In this document: positions 13,556 through 17,091 of the stretch, piece after piece
How positions within the stretch are numbered: the stretch's first letter is position 1
How the letters are laid out: every line of letters begins with the position of its first letter
Translations under genes and position numbers: made by a program
DNA from: JAGPHI01 sp036641735
Lineage (GTDB): Bacteria > Bacillota > Clostridia > Oscillospirales > Ruminococcaceae
NCBI GenBank assembly: GCA_036641735.1
Contig: JAVWEG010000049.1
Location: 1-17,091, forward strand
DNA: 17,091 nt
Direction: 5' to 3'
The notes under the pieces: generated by a model
Database searches by the model: none
Seen by the model: only the letters and a program-made list of their open reading frames with translations
Told to the model about the DNA's origin: nothing

Positions 13556-15785
13556 TTTAATAGGAAAAAAGCTTGACGGTCGTTATCAAATAGAGGAATT
13601 AGTAGGCACCGGCGGAATGGCAAATGTCTACAGAGCAAACGATTTAAAAGAAAATAGAACGGTTGCCGTAAAAATATTAAAAGAAGAATTTTTGCATAAT
13701 GATGAATTAGTACGTCGCTTTAAAAACGAATCTAAAGCTATTGCAGTGTTAAATCATCCTAATATAGTAAAAGTATTTGACATAAGCGTATCGGACAAGC
13801 TACAATTCATAGTGATGGAATATATAGATGGTATTACATTACGCGAATATATAGATGAACGAAACGAACCGTTAACTTACAAAGAAACGTTGTTTTTTAT
13901 TTCAGAAACCTTACAAGCACTTAGTCACGCTCACGAAAAAGGTGTGGTACACAGAGATATTAAGCCTCAAAACATTATGCTTTTAGGCGATGGAACTATC
14001 CGTGTAATGGATTTTGGAATAGCACGTTTTTCTCGTGCTGAGGGAGCTATACAATCCGATAAAGCAATAGGCTCTGTGCATTATATCAGTCCGGAACAAG
14101 CAAAGGGCGATGATACAGACGCTAAATCAGACATTTACTCTATAGGCGTTATGATGTATGAGATGCTCTGTGGACAGTTGCCATTCGAGTCGGACACACC
14201 TGTGTCTGTTGCAATAAAACAGATATCTGATATTGCAACACCTTTACGTAAAATAAAAGCTGATATTCCAGAAGCGCTTGAGAGTATTACAGCTAAAGCT
14301 ATGGCGAAAGACCCAATAAAGAGATATGCGTCCGCAAATGAAATGCTTGGTGATATTGAAGAATTTAAAAAGAACCCAAGTGTACGTTTTGATTACAAGT
14401 ATTTGAATGATAATGCACAAGTGAGGTATATTAATAAAATTGTGAATAAGCCGAAAAACAAAGCAGCCGCAAATAGCGACGGCACTAAAACCGCAAAGAA
14501 AAAACATCATTACGGATTACCTATTTTGGCAGGTATGGCAGTTGCATTTGCTATTGGTGCAGCCGTACTTGTTTATATGATATTTAAATTATCAGGTAAC
14601 CCTTTGTTTAATGATAAACAAGATGTGGATTTATTGGATTTTGTGGGTAAAAATGCGGCAGATATAAAAAAAGACAGTGAATTGAAAAGCAAGTTTACAT
14701 TTAAAATAGAAGAAAAGTATAATGACGAAAAAGAAGCAGGCATTATATATGACCAATTTCCTAAGGGTGGAAAAAAAGTAAAAGAAGGCTCCACAGTAAC
14801 ATTGCGTGTAAGCAAGGGAATGGAAATGACTACAATGCCTGACGTTTCCAATATGTCTAAAGATGATGCGCAGCAAAAGCTAAAAGATATGAAGCTTCAT
14901 ATGAGCGTAAGACGTGAAGTAACTGACAAGGTGCCTGTAGGTAAAGTGGTAAAAACAGAACCGACTGCGGGTGAACAAGTAAAAGTAGGCTCTACAGTGG
15001 TATTATATATTAGCCAAACCAAAGTAGATTTAGAAACCACCGTGCCTGAAATTGTAGGAATACCAACTCTTAGTGATGTGTCAATATTGTTGACTAAAGC
15101 AAAACTAAATCTTGGAACAATTACTAAAGTGGAAAGTGAACTTCCGATAGAAACAGTTATCGAACAAAGTCCGGCGCCGGGCGAAGTAGTACAGATAGGC
15201 ACAGCGGTTAACGTTTCTATTTCGGACGGATTGCACGAAAGAACCAAAAAAGTAAGTATTCATTTTGATTCAAAAGTAAATAAAGGTATATGGACAGCTA
15301 GTTTTAACGGTGGTACAGAGACATTTGAAACACAAGATGGTGTGGCTACAGTTTGGACATTATCATTTACTTCTACAGGTGGAGAGCAAATGGTATCAAT
15401 TAGTGGCCCCGGCGGAAGTAAAGACGTAAAGCTTAATTTCTTGAATGACGAATATGCAGAGCAAGAAATTTCGTTCAGCGGAACATTTATAGCGAATGTA
15501 CCGCGAAGTATTACTATAAACTTTAGTAACAAAGTAAATACAGGTACTTGGACAGTAACATTAGATGGGGCGCTTGTAGACGGTGGTACTATCTATACGC
15601 TTGACGGAGCTGCAAACTCTGTAACTGTAACATTAAATGGTAAAGGAAAGCAAACACTTACAGTAAGCGGACCCGGTGGAACTCAAAGTGTAGGTGTGGA
15701 CTTTACAGCAACAGGTGCTGATCCTGCTCCAATGAATTTTACAGGTACATTTGGCACAGTATCATCATCATCAAGCTCATCATAA
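13548..15785 (+). CDS. prkC: PASTA-domain serine/threonine kinase (PrkC/PknB/Stk type)
   Basis: A 745-residue transmembrane kinase that senses muropeptides or lipid II outside and phosphorylates cytosolic targets controlling cell wall, division and dormancy. Kinase domain about 12-275: glycine loop G20-TGGMA, K42 in AVKIL, catalytic HRD (135-137), DFG (155-157), SPE (181-183). A basic juxtamembrane linker precedes one membrane helix (about 324-346). Three PASTA domains follow at about 357-423 (divergent), 427-489 and 496-559. Then come two tandem beta-rich repeats, 567-647 and 653-735, sharing FxxKVNxGxWT, a SGPGG motif and a final F(S/T)GTF, and a seven-serine tail. Start ATG 13548 follows GGAGG by 6 nt; ATG 13527 lies before it and is rejected. 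The repeats after PASTA are unusual to me. Confidence 0.94.
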   Translation: MDSLIGKKLDGRYQIEELVGTGGMANVYRANDLKENRTVAVKILKEEFLHNDELVRRFKNESKAIAVLNHPNIVKVFDISVSDKLQFIVMEYIDGITLREYIDERNEPLTYKETLFFISETLQALSHAHEKGVVHRDIKPQNIMLLGDGTIRVMDFGIARFSRAEGAIQSDKAIGSVHYISPEQAKGDDTDAKSDIYSIGVMMYEMLCGQLPFESDTPVSVAIKQISDIATPLRKIKADIPEALESITAKAMAKDPIKRYASANEMLGDIEEFKKNPSVRFDYKYLNDNAQVRYINKIVNKPKNKAAANSDGTKTAKKKHHYGLPILAGMAVAFAIGAAVLVYMIFKLSGNPLFNDKQDVDLLDFVGKNAADIKKDSELKSKFTFKIEEKYNDEKEAGIIYDQFPKGGKKVKEGSTVTLRVSKGMEMTTMPDVSNMSKDDAQQKLKDMKLHMSVRREVTDKVPVGKVVKTEPTAGEQVKVGSTVVLYISQTKVDLETTVPEIVGIPTLSDVSILLTKAKLNLGTITKVESELPIETVIEQSPAPGEVVQIGTAVNVSISDGLHERTKKVSIHFDSKVNKGIWTASFNGGTETFETQDGVATVWTLSFTSTGGEQMVSISGPGGSKDVKLNFLNDEYAEQEISFSGTFIANVPRSITINFSNKVNTGTWTVTLDGALVDGGTIYTLDGAANSVTVTLNGKGKQTLTVSGPGGTQSVGVDFTATGADPAPMNFTGTFGTVSSSSSSS

Positions 15786-15816
15786 ATCCAAGTAATAAAT
15801 TGCATAAAGGAATTGA

Positions 15817-16686
15817 ATGAAAAATTATATTATTAAAGGTATTGGCGGATTTTATTATGTAAAAACGCAAACTGAAATATTAGAATGTAAGCTTGCCGGA
15901 ATTTTACGTAAAAAGCACATTACACCTGTAGCAGGTGATTTTGTAGTGCCTAGTTTAGAGACAGGCACTTGGATAATAAATGATATTTTACCAAGAAAAA
16001 ATGTGTTTGTTCGTCCGAGAGTAGCAAATGTAGATAATTTTTTCATCGTAGTTAGTACAATTGAGCCTGTACCTAGCACTTTAGTGATAGACAAAATGTC
16101 TGCAATCGCTGTAGACAAAAATGCGACACCATATATTATTGTGACAAAAACAGATATAGCATCATCGGAAAAGCTTGTTAGTCAATACAAAAATAGCGAT
16201 ATTCAAGTAATAATAGCAAATACCAAAAGCAAAGAAGGGCTACAGGATATACGACAATTGCTTTGCAACAAATTGAGTGTATTTTGCGGTAATAGCGGTG
16301 TTGGTAAATCCACATTAATATCTGCTTTACTTGAAGACAGAGAATTAACGACAAATTCAATTAGCAAAAAGCTTGGAAGAGGTAAGCATACCACGCGTGA
16401 AGTGGAGCTGTTTGAGCTGTGCGATGGCTTGGTGGCAGATACACCGGGCTTTGCAAGCCTTGATATGGAAAGTGCTGCCAGTTTGCCAAAAGAAAATTTA
16501 CAAATGGCATTTCCGGATATTGCAAGATATTTCGGACAATGCAAATATACAGGTTGTTCTCATACCAAAGAAAAAGGCTGTGCGGTAATAGCTGCGTTTG
16601 AAGAAGGAAATATAAGCGCATCAAGATATGCAAGCTATAAGACATTGTATGAACAAGCTAATGAAATAAAAGATTGGGAGCGATAA
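15817..16686 (+). CDS. rsgA: Small ribosomal subunit biogenesis GTPase RsgA
   Basis: A 289-residue circularly permuted GTPase that helps late maturation of the 30S subunit. The G motifs come in permuted order: G4 TKTD (110-113), then G1 GNSGVGKST (158-166), then G3 DTPG (208-211). The N-terminal OB fold covers about 1-70. The C-terminal zinc site is C242-x4-C247-x-H249-x5-C255 (CKYTGCSH). Start ATG 15817 follows an AAAGGA site. It lies 31 bp after the kinase gene, in the standard stp-prkC-rsgA arrangement. It is complete. Confidence 0.95.
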   Translation: MKNYIIKGIGGFYYVKTQTEILECKLAGILRKKHITPVAGDFVVPSLETGTWIINDILPRKNVFVRPRVANVDNFFIVVSTIEPVPSTLVIDKMSAIAVDKNATPYIIVTKTDIASSEKLVSQYKNSDIQVIIANTKSKEGLQDIRQLLCNKLSVFCGNSGVGKSTLISALLEDRELTTNSISKKLGRGKHTTREVELFELCDGLVADTPGFASLDMESAASLPKENLQMAFPDIARYFGQCKYTGCSHTKEKGCAVIAAFEEGNISASRYASYKTLYEQANEIKDWER

Positions 16687-16689
16687 AAT

Positions 16690-17091
16690 ATGAACAGGTG
16701 TGTTATTTTGGCCGCTCGCCCTGTGAGTGTACAAATGCGCGAATATTTTCGTGATGACGATTATATTATAGCTGTAGATGCAGGATATGAAAATGCGCGC
16801 AAATTATGCGTAACACCGGATATTTGCATTGGAGATTTTGACAGTATGGACGAGCCGACAGGCAATATTGAAACGATACGGCTTCCAAAAGAAAAAAACG
16901 AAACAGACACATATGCCGCAGCACAAATTGCAGTGAAAAAAGGATGTAAAGAAGTATTTATTCTAGGCGGACTTGGTGGCAGGTTAGACCATAGCATAGC
17001 AAATATGCAAACTCTCGTTTATCTTGAAAAAAATGGAATACGCGCTACTTTGGCTAATGAAACAAATGAAATAACAGTTTTATTATCAGGA
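16690..17091 (+). CDS. thiN: Thiamine pyrophosphokinase (3' end beyond the window)
   Basis: The first 134 codons of an open frame that runs off the window; no stop is seen. The family signatures are AVDAGYENARKL with the following CIGDFDS (metal/pyrophosphate site), LPKEKNETDT, and GGLGGRLDHSIANMQ, which identify thiamine pyrophosphokinase, converting thiamine and ATP to thiamine diphosphate. Full proteins are about 210 residues, so about a third is missing. The start ATG is 3 bp after the rsgA stop, with GGGAG 9 nt before it. The gene rpe, often between rsgA and thiN in Firmicutes, is absent. Confidence 0.92.
   Translation, partial: MNRCVILAARPVSVQMREYFRDDDYIIAVDAGYENARKLCVTPDICIGDFDSMDEPTGNIETIRLPKEKNETDTYAAAQIAVKKGCKEVFILGGLGGRLDHSIANMQTLVYLEKNGIRATLANETNEITVLLSG

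Noticed and set aside
1..17091. CRISPR array, insertion sequence or restriction/defence genes
   Set aside because: No regularly spaced repeats, transposase or recognisable defence protein was seen on either strand; the only long repeat is the parA tail pair.

Overview
The window is AT-rich, and its gene order and Shine-Dalgarno sites (AAGGAG/GGAGG-like) point to a low-GC Firmicute, most likely a Clostridia-class anaerobe. RemA, a PASTA-domain kinase and the order yicC-remA-gmk-priA-def-fmt-Zn peptidase-rsmB-rlmN-stp-prkC-rsgA-thiN are typical of that class. The genus cannot be told from the sequence alone.

Left part (1 to about 3986): the right end of an integrated mobile element. It holds a ParA/ParB partition pair on the minus strand, a tyrosine recombinase (integrase) on the plus strand, and two small unrecognised membrane proteins between parA and parB. 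The 3' end of parA is present twice as a 206-bp direct repeat with 3 mismatches. The second copy sits directly against parB. The segment holding the two small genes therefore looks inserted into an ancestral parA-parB operon, and recombination between the repeats would remove 955 bp and restore that operon exactly. Divergent promoters for parA and the integrase share the 2850-2971 gap, and a Rho-independent terminator lies inside the parA leader. About 70 bp after the integrase is an orphan 3' end of a tRNA gene, probably tRNA-Ser (T-loop, acceptor strand, G discriminator, CCA), followed by a strong terminator. This is read as the attachment-site scar marking the element-chromosome border.

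Right part (about 3987-17091): a conserved housekeeping cluster, all on the plus strand and tightly packed, with many overlaps of 4 to 17 bp. It starts from a good promoter at 4052-4080. The genes cover a YicC-family RNase, the DNA-binding regulator RemA, guanylate kinase, the primosomal helicase PriA, peptide deformylase and Met-tRNA formyltransferase (initiator formylation and deformylation), a membrane zinc peptidase of the YugP type, the 16S and 23S rRNA methyltransferases RsmB and RlmN, the PP2C phosphatase and PASTA-kinase signalling pair, the ribosome-assembly GTPase RsgA, and the start of thiamine pyrophosphokinase (cut by the window edge). rpoZ and coaBC, often between gmk and priA, and rpe, often between rsgA and thiN, are missing from their usual places.

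Most notable signals: the parA-tail duplication module, the tRNA scar, the terminator in the parA leader, a perfect 25-bp palindrome overlapping an extended -10 promoter before the zinc peptidase, a hairpin separating the rsmB Shine-Dalgarno from its start codon, and a C-terminal pair of tandem beta-rich repeats added after the PASTA domains of the kinase. No CRISPR array, intact tRNA/rRNA gene or insertion sequence was seen.
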